Shown one piece after another: positions 25,563-35,866 of a stretch of DNA of 64,000 bases. The notes beneath the pieces were generated by a model, which was given only the letters and a program-made list of their open reading frames with translations, was not told where the DNA came from and ran no database searches. Location: assembly GCA_937974195.1 (NCBI GenBank), contig CALJIC010000206.1:1-64000 (forward strand), in the 5' to 3' direction. Position numbers and translations under genes: made by a program. This DNA is from an uncultured Roseiflexaceae bacterium (GTDB lineage Bacteria; Chloroflexota; Chloroflexia; Chloroflexales; Roseiflexaceae). Within the stretch, counting starts at the first letter, position 1; every line of letters begins with the position of its first letter.

Positions 25563-25593
25563 GAGGGGCGTGCCACTGCGCGGCACGCCCCTC
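25563..25593 (-). terminator. Terminator of gyrA
   Basis: GAGGGGCGTGCC (25563-25574) and GGCACGCCCCTC (25582-25593) form a perfect 12-pair stem with a 7-base loop, 17 bases past the gyrA stop. Read on the minus strand it is followed by ATATTGTTTT, a T-rich tail suited to intrinsic termination. Confidence 0.8.
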
Positions 25594-25609
25594 ACTCGTT
25601 CGGCTGCTC

Positions 25610-28093
<2,484 letters not shown>

Positions 28094-28168
28094 AGGTGCT
28101 CCTAGACACGATCAGCGGCGGCGAGAGGCCGCACGCTGATGCAACATTTCGATCTCGATTCTCCGCAT

Positions 28169-28197
28169 ATTATACCGCAAAAACGGGTTATTGTCCA
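28169..28197 (-). promoter_or_regulatory. gyrA promoter
   Basis: On the minus strand TGGACA (28192-28197) and a perfect TATAAT (28169-28174) are 17 bases apart, a near-consensus sigma70 promoter, 76 bases upstream of the gyrA start. Confidence 0.8.
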
Positions 28198-28291
28198 CTA
28201 TTTTCGAACATTTGTTTGCGGCGTCTCCCGCGGGGAGACGGGCGCTGCGCCGCCCCTCGGCCACCTGCCGGTGGAAGCGGAGCGGGCGCGA

Positions 28292-29056
28292 TCAGGAGCC
28301 GTCACCGTTCGCCTGTGGGGCGGCGGGAGGAGAGTGCAGCGACTGGTCCGGGGCGGGGAGCCCGCGCACCGCCACCGGCCCGAACCCGAGGTAGTCGCAG
28401 GCGCTGAGCTGGTAGTAGACGCCGTCCACCAGGCCCTGGGTGGCGGCCGCCCAGTCCTCGGGGCGGTGGAGGTGGCCGTAGACGCAGGCCGCGGCGCCGG
28501 CGGCGCTGATGCGGCGGGCGAACTCGGTCGGCCGGCCGTCGATGAACGGCGGGTAGTGGATCATGACCACGATCGGCCTGCCGTCGGCGGCGAGCTTCCC
28601 GGCAGCGGCGAGCGCCCGGTCCAGCCGGCCGAGCTCGCGGTTGTAGATGCGCATGTCGGTCTCGGGCACGAAGCCGGGCGTGCCGGGCGCGACCCAGCCG
28701 CGGGTGCCGCAGATCACCGCCTCGCCCGCATCGTGCGCATCGGCCTCGACGACCGCGATGCTGGGGGGCAGGCGCGGGCGCAGCGGGCCGGCGCGGTCCC
28801 ACCAGTAGTCGTGGTTCCCTTTGCAGAGCACCTTGCGCCCGGGGAGCGCGTCGAGCCAGAGCAGGTCCGGCAGCGCCTGCTCGAGGCGCATGGCCCACGA
28901 GATGTCCCCGGCGACGAGCACGACGTCCTCGGGGCCGACGCGCTCGCGCCAGGCGGCGGCGATTCGCTCGGGATGGTTGCGCCAGCGGCTGCCGAAGATA
29001 TCCATCGGCTTGGGCTGCACGCTGGAGAGGTGTAGGTCGGATATCGTCCAGAGCAT
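28292..29056 (-). CDS. Calcineurin-like metallophosphoesterase
   Basis: A 254-residue phosphoesterase with the full set of metal motifs: DLHLS (residues 6-10), GDISWAM, GNHDYWWD, HYPP and GHLHRPED. The substrate (phosphoprotein, nucleotide or phospholipid headgroup) cannot be told. The ATG at 29056 is chosen because a further in-frame ATG at 29065 overlaps a perfect TATAAT. From that box, transcription would begin at about the chosen ATG, so the messenger may be leaderless. Divergent from the Crp/Fnr gene. Confidence 0.85.
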   Translation of the reverse strand: MLWTISDLHLSSVQPKPMDIFGSRWRNHPERIAAAWRERVGPEDVVLVAGDISWAMRLEQALPDLLWLDALPGRKVLCKGNHDYWWDRAGPLRPRLPPSIAVVEADAHDAGEAVICGTRGWVAPGTPGFVPETDMRIYNRELGRLDRALAAAGKLAADGRPIVVMIHYPPFIDGRPTEFARRISAAGAAACVYGHLHRPEDWAAATQGLVDGVYYQLSACDYLGFGPVAVRGLPAPDQSLHSPPAAPQANGDGS

Positions 29057-29063
29057 GGGCACC

Positions 29064-29069
29064 ATTATA
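29064..29069 (-). promoter_or_regulatory. -10 box abutting the phosphoesterase start codon
   Basis: TATAAT on the minus strand, with only seven bases before the ATG at 29056. The -35 position (about 29087-29092) has no good match. The geometry predicts a leaderless transcript. Confidence 0.55.
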
Positions 29070-29126
29070 CCAGCCGCCCCGCCTACCACCGCGCGTCGTT
29101 TCGCGCCGCGCAAAGCTGATAAGAAC

Positions 29127-29169
29127 GTGATAGCGATCATAGTTTATGGTGCCACCCGCCCTCTATAAT
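29127..29169 (+). promoter_or_regulatory. Operator-like palindrome and -10 box of the Crp/Fnr gene
   Basis: GTGAT-AGCG-ATCAT (29127-29140) is a near-palindrome resembling Crp/Fnr family half-sites (TGTGA/TTGAT types). TATAAT follows at 29164-29169, 44 bases before the start codon. The palindrome covers roughly the -35 region, so autoregulation is possible. Confidence 0.5.
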
Positions 29170-29212
29170 GGCCACAAGGAACGAACGAGGGGCAGGGCGT
29201 GGAGAGGCAGCT

Positions 29213-29917
29213 ATGAGCGCGGCGACGAGTACGGTCGAATATCTGCGGGCGGTGCCGGCCTTCAGCGGGCTGAGCGACGCCCAGCTGCAGATGCTGGCGC
29301 GCAGCGTCGGCGAGCGGAGCTTCGCGCGCGGCGCGCCGATCTTTCACCAGGGGAGCCGCGGCAGCGAGCTGTACATCATCGTGCACGGCCAGGTGCAGAT
29401 CTTCACGACCAGCGAGGCCGGGCAGGAGCTGACGCTGCGGATCATGTGCGCCGGCGACTTCTTCGGCGAGCTGGCGCTGCTCGACGGCCTGCCCCGCTCG
29501 GCGGGGGCGCGGGCGATGTGCAAGACCTCCACGCTGACTCTGAGCCGGGCGGCCTTCCTGCACACGATCAACACCTGCCCGCCGATCGCGGCCGCGATCC
29601 TGGAGGTGATGGCGGCCCGGCTGCGCCAGAGCACCGCCTACGTCGAGCAGCTCGCGCGGCTCTCGGCGCCGCAGCGGGTGGTGCGCCAGCTGCTCAGCCT
29701 CGCGGAGCACCACGGCGTGAGCGATGACGAAGGGACGCGCATCGCCATCCGGCTGACGCAGGACGACCTCGCCAGCCTGTCCGGGACGACGCGCGAGACC
29801 GCGAACCGGGTGCTGGCGAGCCTTCGCGACCAGGGGCTCATCCGCGTGGAGCGGACGCAGGTGCGCATCCTCGACACCAGCAAGCTCTCCCGATTACTGG
29901 AACACTTCGAAGGCTGA
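29213..29917 (+). CDS. Crp/Fnr-family transcription regulator
   Basis: A 234-residue regulator. Cyclic-nucleotide-binding-like jelly roll at residues 10-125 (GSRGSELYIIVHGQVQIF, GDFFGELALLDGLPRSAGA), dimer helix at about 130-150, and winged helix with the recognition region LTQDDLASLSGTTRETANRVL (about 180-200). The GELALLDGLPRSA stretch is close to the phosphate-binding cassette of cAMP-binding members (GELAL...RSA/RTA), so a nucleotide effector is plausible. No N-terminal Fnr cysteine cluster. GGAGAGG precedes the ATG. Confidence 0.9.
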   Translation: MSAATSTVEYLRAVPAFSGLSDAQLQMLARSVGERSFARGAPIFHQGSRGSELYIIVHGQVQIFTTSEAGQELTLRIMCAGDFFGELALLDGLPRSAGARAMCKTSTLTLSRAAFLHTINTCPPIAAAILEVMAARLRQSTAYVEQLARLSAPQRVVRQLLSLAEHHGVSDDEGTRIAIRLTQDDLASLSGTTRETANRVLASLRDQGLIRVERTQVRILDTSKLSRLLEHFEG

Positions 29918-30013
29918 GCGTCGAACATCCGGCCCCGGGCGTCGGGATGTGCGAGCATCCCGTGTTTCCGCGCACCGGTGTTCGAACGCTGCACGGTGAA
30001 CGGAGGTCACCAC

Positions 30014-30691
30014 ATGTTCTATCTGTTCCTGCTGGCCCACCTGGTTGCCGACTTCGTCTTCCAGCCGTACTGGCTGGTGGAGCGCAAGCGGTACTGGCAC
30101 GGGCTGGCGCTGCACTGCGGCATCGTGCTGGCGTGTATGCTGGGGCTCGGGCTGCTGGACCGCGCGGCGCTGCAGCTCTGGCCGGCGATGCTCGCGATCA
30201 CCGCCATCCACTTCGGCGCGGACTGGTGGAAGGTGAACCACGGGCACCGCATTCCCGGCCCGCCGATCGTCCCGTTTCTGCTGGACCAGGTGATTCATGT
30301 GGCGACGATCGCGGCCGTGCTGCCGCTGGCGCTGCCGTCGTCGCAGGTGTGGGGGCTGGCGGGCTCGCCGGCGTCGATGGTGGCGATCTATGTGTCGGCG
30401 TACATCGTGGCGCTGCTGGCCACGCCGATCGCGGTGATGGTGTGGCTGGACCCGAAGGCCGAGAAGCAGCCGCTCGCCGGCTGGGCGCGCATCCGCTCGC
30501 TGCTCGCGGGGGCCGCGGTCGTGTCGCTGGCGCTGTACGCCGGGGCGATAGCGCTGCCGGCCACCCTGCTCGGGCTGGCGGTCGTGGTGCGCAGGCCGCT
30601 CTCGGCGCACCCGCTCGACTCGATGGAGGGGATGCTAGTGGTGATCGGTGTGGCGGCGATGCTGGGGATGCTGCTGCAGGTGGCGCTGTAG
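30014..30691 (+). CDS. DUF3307 family membrane protein
   Basis: A 225-residue integral membrane protein with about six hydrophobic spans. The N-terminus FLLAHLVADFVFQPYWLVERKR is the hallmark of DUF3307, a family of unknown function, as is the following histidine-containing helix (HGLALHCGIVLACML). Start at 30014 after a strong AACGGAGGT. It lies 96 bases downstream of the Crp/Fnr gene on the same strand and may be co-transcribed. Confidence 0.82.
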   Translation: MFYLFLLAHLVADFVFQPYWLVERKRYWHGLALHCGIVLACMLGLGLLDRAALQLWPAMLAITAIHFGADWWKVNHGHRIPGPPIVPFLLDQVIHVATIAAVLPLALPSSQVWGLAGSPASMVAIYVSAYIVALLATPIAVMVWLDPKAEKQPLAGWARIRSLLAGAAVVSLALYAGAIALPATLLGLAVVVRRPLSAHPLDSMEGMLVVIGVAAMLGMLLQVAL

Positions 30692-30701
30692 GCCCTGGGC
30701 G

Positions 30702-31769
30702 CTATTTGGCGAAGGCGCGGCCTACCCTCTGCCGCAGCCAGCGCAGCTCCTGGGCCGCCGCGCGGGCGAGCCCACGGGCGATGAAGATCGGCGGCGCCGC
30801 TCCCCCGAAGGCGCCGCCGATCGCGTAGAGGGTGCGGAGCGATGTCCGCCGCTCGTGGCTGAGGGCGTAGATCGGCTCCCAGAAGTCCGGCTGCAGCTTG
30901 GCCTTGAACGCATCTAGGCCCACGAAGTTGTAGAACCGGCGGCCGTGCGCCCGCACCCAGGCCAGCGCCATACGCACCAGCGGCGAGGGCACAGTCTCGG
31001 CGCCGTTCGCGCGGCGCGAGAGGGGCGCGAGGCCGAGGGTGACGTACTCGCTGCCGAGCTCCGCAAACGCCCGCATCGCGCTGTCCACCAGGAGCTCGGC
31101 GGTGCCGTTGGGGGCCGAGCGGCCGCGGATGATCTGCTCGATCAGCCAGCCGGCGCGCTGCGGGATGGGCGTCGCCACCAGGAAGCCGACCATCTCGCCC
31201 GCACGCCGCGCGATGAACACCCAGCGGTCGCCGAGCGCGCCGAGCGTCTCGGGCTCGATCAGGAAGTGCATCGGCGGCAGGCCGCGCCCCGCGAGCCACT
31301 CGGCCAGGCAGCGGCGAAGCGCGCCCACGTCGGGCCGGCTCCCCGGCGGGAATGCAGCGACTGTCACCCGCTTGTTGCGCGCCCGCGCCAGCTGCGCCCG
31401 AAGCGACGCCTTGCCCGCCACGATCTCCGGCCAGCGGCCGGGGCGCCAGACCGGCTGAGCGCCGAGCAGGAGCCGCGCCAGCGGGCCGTGCGGCGCCAGC
31501 GCTTCGGCCAGCCGATCCTGGGCGCCGAAGTAGCAGACCCTACAGCTGTGGCGCCGCGCCTCCGCCTCGTAGGCCAGCGCCGTCTCCTCAAGCCGCTCGG
31601 GCGCGCAGATCGGGGCGCCCGCCACCACCCACACCCGGCCGGCGGGGGCGTACCCCACAACCCCCGCCCCGTCCGGCGCGAACCAGTGGGCCATGCCCGG
31701 GTTGAGGATCTGGTAGGCCATGCTGTTCCAGCCGTAGCGCAGCACCAGCTGGCGCGCCCGATCGCTCAT
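30702..31769 (-). CDS. DUF2156 / phosphatidylglycerol lysyltransferase-like protein
   Basis: A 355-residue soluble protein matching the C-terminal aminoacyltransferase half of MprF (LPG synthase, DUF2156), a double-GNAT fold that transfers amino acids from tRNA to lipids. Seen here: GRVWVVAGAPICAPE, RNKRVTVAAFPPG, FIARRAGEMVGFLVATPI, YVTLGLAPLS and FYNFVGLDAFKAKLQPDFWEPIY. The multi-span flippase half of MprF is absent, so lipid modification is possible but unproven. The ATG at 31769 lies eight bases after the ABC permease stop; a GTG at 31787 would overlap the permease gene. Confidence 0.82.
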   Translation of the reverse strand: MSDRARQLVLRYGWNSMAYQILNPGMAHWFAPDGAGVVGYAPAGRVWVVAGAPICAPERLEETALAYEAEARRHSCRVCYFGAQDRLAEALAPHGPLARLLLGAQPVWRPGRWPEIVAGKASLRAQLARARNKRVTVAAFPPGSRPDVGALRRCLAEWLAGRGLPPMHFLIEPETLGALGDRWVFIARRAGEMVGFLVATPIPQRAGWLIEQIIRGRSAPNGTAELLVDSAMRAFAELGSEYVTLGLAPLSRRANGAETVPSPLVRMALAWVRAHGRRFYNFVGLDAFKAKLQPDFWEPIYALSHERRTSLRTLYAIGGAFGGAAPPIFIARGLARAAAQELRWLRQRVGRAFAK

Positions 31770-31777
31770 TGGGCAGC

Positions 31778-32563
31778 CTACCCCCACCTGGTCAGAATCG
31801 TCTCGCGCTGGAACAGCCCGGTGGCGCCCCAGACCGACAGCGCGGCGATGACGCCGAGGATGACAGCCATTCCTAGTGCGAAGGCCGGGCTGAGGACGAT
31901 GACGCCGACGAGCTGGCCGAAGAACAGCCCCAGCAGCGGCACGACCGCGACGGCCGAGACCTGCTGCGCGGTGCGCGGGTCGTTCACGCGGGACGAGATC
32001 GCCACGCAGGCGGCGATCATGATCAGCGCGAGCGACGGGGTGCAGAGGATCAGCGCCAGCAGCCAGCCGGGCGACACGATCGCGGCGAGCACCTGCGGGC
32101 TCACGGCGACGAGCGCCATCCCGCCGACGAAGATCGCGGCCCCCACCCAGGTGATGGCGACGGCGGGGATCAGCGCGACCAGGCTCTTGCCGAGCAGCAG
32201 CTCCCAGCTGTGGATCGGCGCGGCCAGCAGCGGCTCGAGGGTGCGGCGGGTCTTCTCGCCGACGATGCTGTACGAGGCGATCACGCTGGGGACGATCAGC
32301 GGCGTGAGCAGCAGCAGCAGGCCGAACTGGCGGCCGATCACCGCCTGGCCCAGCTCCAGCGTCGAGAGCCCGGCGAGCGCCGGGTCGGCGAGCGCGCCCC
32401 CCAGCTCGCTGATGTCGTCGTCGGGCGACTGGCCGACGGCGAAGGTGATGATCACCGGCATCAGCGCGAGGAGCAGCGGCGGCAGGAGCGTGCTGAGGAT
32501 GAGCGAGCGCTCAGTGAGGAGCTCCCGCCACTCCTTGCTGAGAATGATCCAGGCCTTGTGCAT
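31778..32563 (-). CDS. ABC-2 type transporter permease (NatB/YhaP-like)
   Basis: A 261-residue permease. A cytoplasmic N-terminus (MHKAWIILSKEWRELLTERS) leads to a first span. There follows an external loop, then five or more spans. The coupling segment GEKTRRTLEPLLAAPIHSWELL is typical of ABC-2 exporters such as NatB. With the ATPase encoded 13 bases upstream it forms an exporter. The substrate is unknown; sodium, drugs or lipids are all precedented. Confidence 0.87.
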   Translation of the reverse strand: MHKAWIILSKEWRELLTERSLILSTLLPPLLLALMPVIITFAVGQSPDDDISELGGALADPALAGLSTLELGQAVIGRQFGLLLLLTPLIVPSVIASYSIVGEKTRRTLEPLLAAPIHSWELLLGKSLVALIPAVAITWVGAAIFVGGMALVAVSPQVLAAIVSPGWLLALILCTPSLALIMIAACVAISSRVNDPRTAQQVSAVAVVPLLGLFFGQLVGVIVLSPAFALGMAVILGVIAALSVWGATGLFQRETILTRWG

Positions 32564-32576
32564 AGCGTTTCTCGCG

Positions 32577-33533
32577 CTACCCCGTGGCTGCGTCCGGCGG
32601 CCGCTCGCCGGAATCGCTGCGCACGAGCTCCAGGTAGACGTCTTCGAGCGAGTGGTCGAGCGGCTCGACGTAGCGGACGCCGGCGCCGGCCGATACGAGC
32701 GCCTGGACCAGGAGCGGGTTCTGGGCGTCCGGGTCGTCCAGCGTGACGGCGATGCCGCCCTGGCGCAGCTCGGCGGCGCGAACGAACGGCAGGCGGCGGA
32801 TGGGCTCCAGCCAGCGCTCGGGGCTCTGGGCGAGGCGCACGAGCGTGCCGCGCCCGAACAGCCCGGCGCGCAGGTTCCGCGGGGTGTCGACCCGCAGCAG
32901 GCGGGTGCGAAAGACGCCGATCAGGTCGCACAGCTCGTCGGCCTCGGGCAGGTTGTGCGTGGTGAGGAAGATCGTCCGGCCGGCCGAGCGCAGGCTCTTG
33001 ATGAACTCGCGCACCGTTCGGGCCGCCTCGGGGTCTAGCCCGGCGCTCGGCTCGTCGAGGAACACCACCTGCGGCTCGTGGAGCAGCGCGCGCGCGATGG
33101 CGAGCTTCTGGCGCATGCCCTTGGAGAAGCCGCCGACCGGGTCGTCGCGGCGGTCCCACAGATCGAGCAGGCGCAGGTAGCGCTCGGCCTGCGCCTCGGC
33201 CGTGGCGGCGTCGAGGTCGTAGAGGCGCCCGAAGAACAGGAGGTTCTGGCGGGCGCTGAGCCTGTCGTACAGGCCGGGGTTCTCGGTAAGGATGCCGACG
33301 CTGCGGCGGATGGCGTGGTCCTGAGCACCGAGCTGGTAGCCGGCCACGGTGGCGGTCCCCGCGGTCGGGGCGATCAGGGCGGCGAGCATGCGCACGGTCG
33401 TGGTCTTGCCCGCGCCGTTGGGTCCGAGGAAGCCGAACACCGAGCCGGCGGGGATGGAGAGGGTGAGGTCCTCGACTGCTACCCGGGTGCCGAAGGTGCG
33501 GGTGAGCCCGCGGGTCTCTATAGCATTCGTCAT
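32577..33533 (-). CDS. ABC transporter ATP-binding protein
   Basis: A 318-residue ATPase of the ABC-2 exporter class. Walker A GPNGAGKTTT (about residues 38-47), Q-loop region GILTENPGLYD, signature GGFSKGMRQKLAIA, Walker B VVFLDEPSAGLD and H-loop TTHNLPEADEL. A C-terminal accessory domain of about 90 residues follows. The start is set at ATG 33533, where homology begins; the longer upstream frame runs through repeat DNA. First gene of the three-gene minus-strand operon. Confidence 0.92.
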   Translation of the reverse strand: MTNAIETRGLTRTFGTRVAVEDLTLSIPAGSVFGFLGPNGAGKTTTVRMLAALIAPTAGTATVAGYQLGAQDHAIRRSVGILTENPGLYDRLSARQNLLFFGRLYDLDAATAEAQAERYLRLLDLWDRRDDPVGGFSKGMRQKLAIARALLHEPQVVFLDEPSAGLDPEAARTVREFIKSLRSAGRTIFLTTHNLPEADELCDLIGVFRTRLLRVDTPRNLRAGLFGRGTLVRLAQSPERWLEPIRRLPFVRAAELRQGGIAVTLDDPDAQNPLLVQALVSAGAGVRYVEPLDHSLEDVYLELVRSDSGERPPDAATG

Positions 33534-33554
33534 ACGACTTACGCGGCCGTCCGA

Positions 33555-33665
33555 GCGGGCCTCCGAGGCAGGCCCTCCGAGATCCTTTTCTCGGCGCAGA
33601 GCGGCGGGAAGAGGGAGGAGAAGCTTCGCCTCCCCGAGCCCTTGCGGGGGGTGCGGGAGCGAGGC
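33555..33665. repeat. Modular hairpin repeat (degenerate copy)
   Basis: A GGCCTCC...GGCCCTCC module is followed by TCCTTTTCTC, a GCGCAGAGCGGCG remnant, and the hairpin GGAGG-AGAAGCTTCG-CCTCC, in the same order as at 11975-12130. It sits between the ABC ATPase gene and sigA, both on the minus strand. Confidence 0.6.
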
Positions 33666-33683
33666 CACCGCGTAGCCATGGCC

Positions 33684-33745
33684 GTAGCCAGTAGCCAGCA
33701 CGGCATCGGCAGCGATGAGCTGCGGCGGCGCTGGCTACTGGCTAC
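33684..33745. terminator. Long perfect inverted repeat downstream of sigA
   Basis: GTAGCCAGTAGCCAGC (33684-33699) and GCTGGCTACTGGCTAC (33730-33745) are perfectly complementary 16-base arms around a 30-base loop, 17 bases past the sigA stop. It lacks a T-run, so it may instead act as an RNA-stabilising 3' structure or be a mobile hairpin. Confidence 0.55.
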
Positions 33746-33761
33746 GCTCTGCTGGCCCTGG

Positions 33762-34898
33762 CTACTCCAGGTACCCGCGCAGGCCGCGGCCGTAGTGGGG
33801 GTGGCGGAGCTTGCGCAGGACGCGGGCCTCGATCTGGCGGATGCGCTCGCGGGTGATGCCGAACTCGCGCCCGACCTCCTCGAGCGTGCGGTAGTGGCCG
33901 TCGTACAGGCCGTAGCGCAGCTGGATGATCCGGCGCTCGCGCTCGGGGAGCTTCTCGAGCGCGCTCTCGATCTGCTCGCGCAGGATGTGCTGCGAGGCGT
34001 TCTCCATCGGCGTGCTGGCGCGTCCATCCTCGATGAAGTCGGCCAGCACCGAGTCCCCCTCGGCGCCCACCGGAGTCTCGAGCGAGATCGTCTGGCGCGA
34101 GGCCTCGAGCACGCGGCGGACCTTCTCGGGCGGGATGTTCAGCTCCTGGGCGATCTCCTCCGGCGTCGGGTCGCGGCCCGTTGTTTGCTGGATGCGGTTG
34201 CTGGTGCGCATCACGCGGTTGATCGTCTCGCCGACGTGGACCGGGAGCCGGATGGTGCGGCTCTGGTCCGCGATCACACGGGTGATCGCCTGGCGGATCC
34301 ACCACGTCGCGTACGTTGAGAACTTAAAGCCCTTGGTGTAGTCGAACTTCTCGGTGGCGCGCATCAGGCCGATGTTGCCCTCCTGGATGAGGTCCAGGAG
34401 CGACATGCCGCGGCCGATGTACTTCTTGGCGATGCTGACGACCAGGCGCAGGTTGGCCTGGATGAGCCGCTCGCGGGCGCGCTGGCCCTCCTGGACCCAG
34501 CGCTGGAGCTGGATGCGCTCCTCGGGGGTACAGTCCTCGTTGCGTAGGCGCTCCAGGGCCTCCTCGCCGCGCTCGACCTGCTGCGCGAGCTGCATCTCCT
34601 CCTTGGCGGTCAGCAGGTGAACGCGCCCGATCTCGCGCAGGTACACGCGGACCGGGTCATCGGCGGCGACCTCATCTGCTTCGAGATCGAGCTCTTCCTC
34701 CGTCTCAGCGTCGTCGGCGTCATCCGCGGATGGGCTGGCCATCTGGTATGCGGCGTCGAGCGGCTCGCCGGCGGCGCGCTCGAACAGGTGCTCGATTGTC
34801 TGCCGTGCAGGTTCGTTGGAAAGGGGGTGGCGGGGGGGGCGGGTGGGTCGCTCTGCCTCGCGGGCCGTGGACATCAACAGGTCGGAGGTTCTGTTCAC
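33762..34898 (-). CDS. sigA: Primary sigma factor RpoD/SigA
   Basis: A 378-residue group 1 sigma70. Region 1.2 DDPVRVYLREIGRVHLLTAKEE starts near residue 80. Region 2 includes NLRLVVSIAKKY, GLMRATEKFDYTKGFKFSTYATWWIRQAI, then region 3 (PTPEEIAQELNIPPEKV) and region 4 (YRTLEEVGREFGITRERIRQIE). The N-terminus is acidic and short, without a full region 1.1. The best start is GTG 34898, overlapped by an out-of-frame ATG-TGA (34900-34895); an in-frame ATG at 34874 lacks a ribosome binding site. It has its own promoter and is divergent from the aldolase gene. Confidence 0.96.
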   Translation of the reverse strand: MNRTSDLLMSTAREAERPTRPPRHPLSNEPARQTIEHLFERAAGEPLDAAYQMASPSADDADDAETEEELDLEADEVAADDPVRVYLREIGRVHLLTAKEEMQLAQQVERGEEALERLRNEDCTPEERIQLQRWVQEGQRARERLIQANLRLVVSIAKKYIGRGMSLLDLIQEGNIGLMRATEKFDYTKGFKFSTYATWWIRQAITRVIADQSRTIRLPVHVGETINRVMRTSNRIQQTTGRDPTPEEIAQELNIPPEKVRRVLEASRQTISLETPVGAEGDSVLADFIEDGRASTPMENASQHILREQIESALEKLPERERRIIQLRYGLYDGHYRTLEEVGREFGITRERIRQIEARVLRKLRHPHYGRGLRGYLE

Positions 34899-34945
34899 AT
34901 CCCACCGCTTTCTATGCTAACAGCGCGTGATCTTATGCAAACTGT

Positions 34946-34974
34946 ACCATAGCACAAAATAGCGCTCGCAGCAA
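34946..34974 (-). promoter_or_regulatory. sigA promoter
   Basis: TTGCTG (34969-34974) and TATGGT (34946-34951) on the minus strand are 17 bases apart. Predicted transcription starts about 40 bases before the GTG. Confidence 0.6.
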
Positions 34975-35049
34975 GGGCTATTTCGGACTAGTACCTGCTG
35001 GTCGTTCGGCAGCCTTGGGCGCAGGCGGTGGGGGCGCGGAAGCCCGTGC

Positions 35050-35055
35050 TATAAT
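35050..35055 (+). promoter_or_regulatory. -10 box of the aldolase gene
   Basis: A perfect TATAAT 35 bases before the start codon. No clear -35 element at the expected place. Confidence 0.55.
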
Positions 35056-35089
35056 CACGGCTAGCATTGAGTGGATAGGGAGGAGTGCT

Positions 35090-35734
35090 ATGCAAATCTA
35101 TCTCGATACCGCCAACATCGGCGAGATCCGCGAGGCGGCCAGCTGGGGCATCATCAGCGGCGTGACCACCAACCCGACGCTTATCGCCCGCGAGAAGGGC
35201 GCCGACTTCAAGGCGACGATCAGCGAGATCGCGACGCTGGTGGACGGGCCGATCAGCGCCGAGACGACGTCGCTGGATGCCGAGGGCATGATCCGCGAGG
35301 GGCACGAGTTCGCCGGGTGGCACCCGAACGTGATCGTCAAGGTGCCGAGCACCACCGAGGGGCTGAAGGCGGTGTACCAGCTGGCGAAGGACGGCATCCG
35401 CTGCAACGTGACGCTGTGCTTCAACGCCAACCAGGCGCTGTTCGCGGCGCGGGCCGGGGCGTTCATCATCAGCCCGTTCGTCGGCCGGGTGGACGACATC
35501 GGCGTGGACGGGATGAACCTCATCCGCGAGATTGTGCAGATCTACCGGAAGCACGATATTAAGACGCTGGTGCTCTCGGCCTCGATCCGCCACCCGCGCC
35601 ACATCGTCGAGAGCGCGCTGGCGGGCGCCGACATCGCCACCTGCCCGTTCAAGGTGCTGGAGCAGAGCATGAAGCACCCGCTGACGGACCGCGGCATGGA
35701 GCAGTTCCTGAAGGATTGGAAGGCGCGTCAGTAG
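35090..35734 (+). CDS. Fructose-6-phosphate aldolase / small transaldolase (TalC/FSA family)
   Basis: A 214-residue single-domain TIM barrel, the usual length of the FSA/TalC family. Family hallmarks: MQIYLDTANIGEIREA, GVTTNPTLIAREKG, the Schiff-base Lys84 (NVIVKVPST), NVTLCFNANQALFAARAG and SPFVGRVDDIG. Members act either as fructose-6-phosphate aldolases or as short transaldolases; the partnership with transketolase 132 bases downstream favours transaldolase in the non-oxidative pentose phosphate pathway. GGGAGGAG precedes the ATG. Confidence 0.9.
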   Translation: MQIYLDTANIGEIREAASWGIISGVTTNPTLIAREKGADFKATISEIATLVDGPISAETTSLDAEGMIREGHEFAGWHPNVIVKVPSTTEGLKAVYQLAKDGIRCNVTLCFNANQALFAARAGAFIISPFVGRVDDIGVDGMNLIREIVQIYRKHDIKTLVLSASIRHPRHIVESALAGADIATCPFKVLEQSMKHPLTDRGMEQFLKDWKARQ

Positions 35735-35866
35735 CGATCGCGCAGGTGGGAACGTTACACATCGGAGGGCGAGAAGGTCGCACGTTTGGGTGATGTGGAG
35801 CGCAGGGCTGCTTCGACACCGCTCAAGACGTGTCATGTGCGACGTGTAGCGAGTAAGGATCACCAG

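Noticed and set aside
33534..33701. Longer N-terminus of the ABC ATPase
   Set aside because: The extension is coded by repeat DNA, and the ATPase homology starts at ATG 33533.
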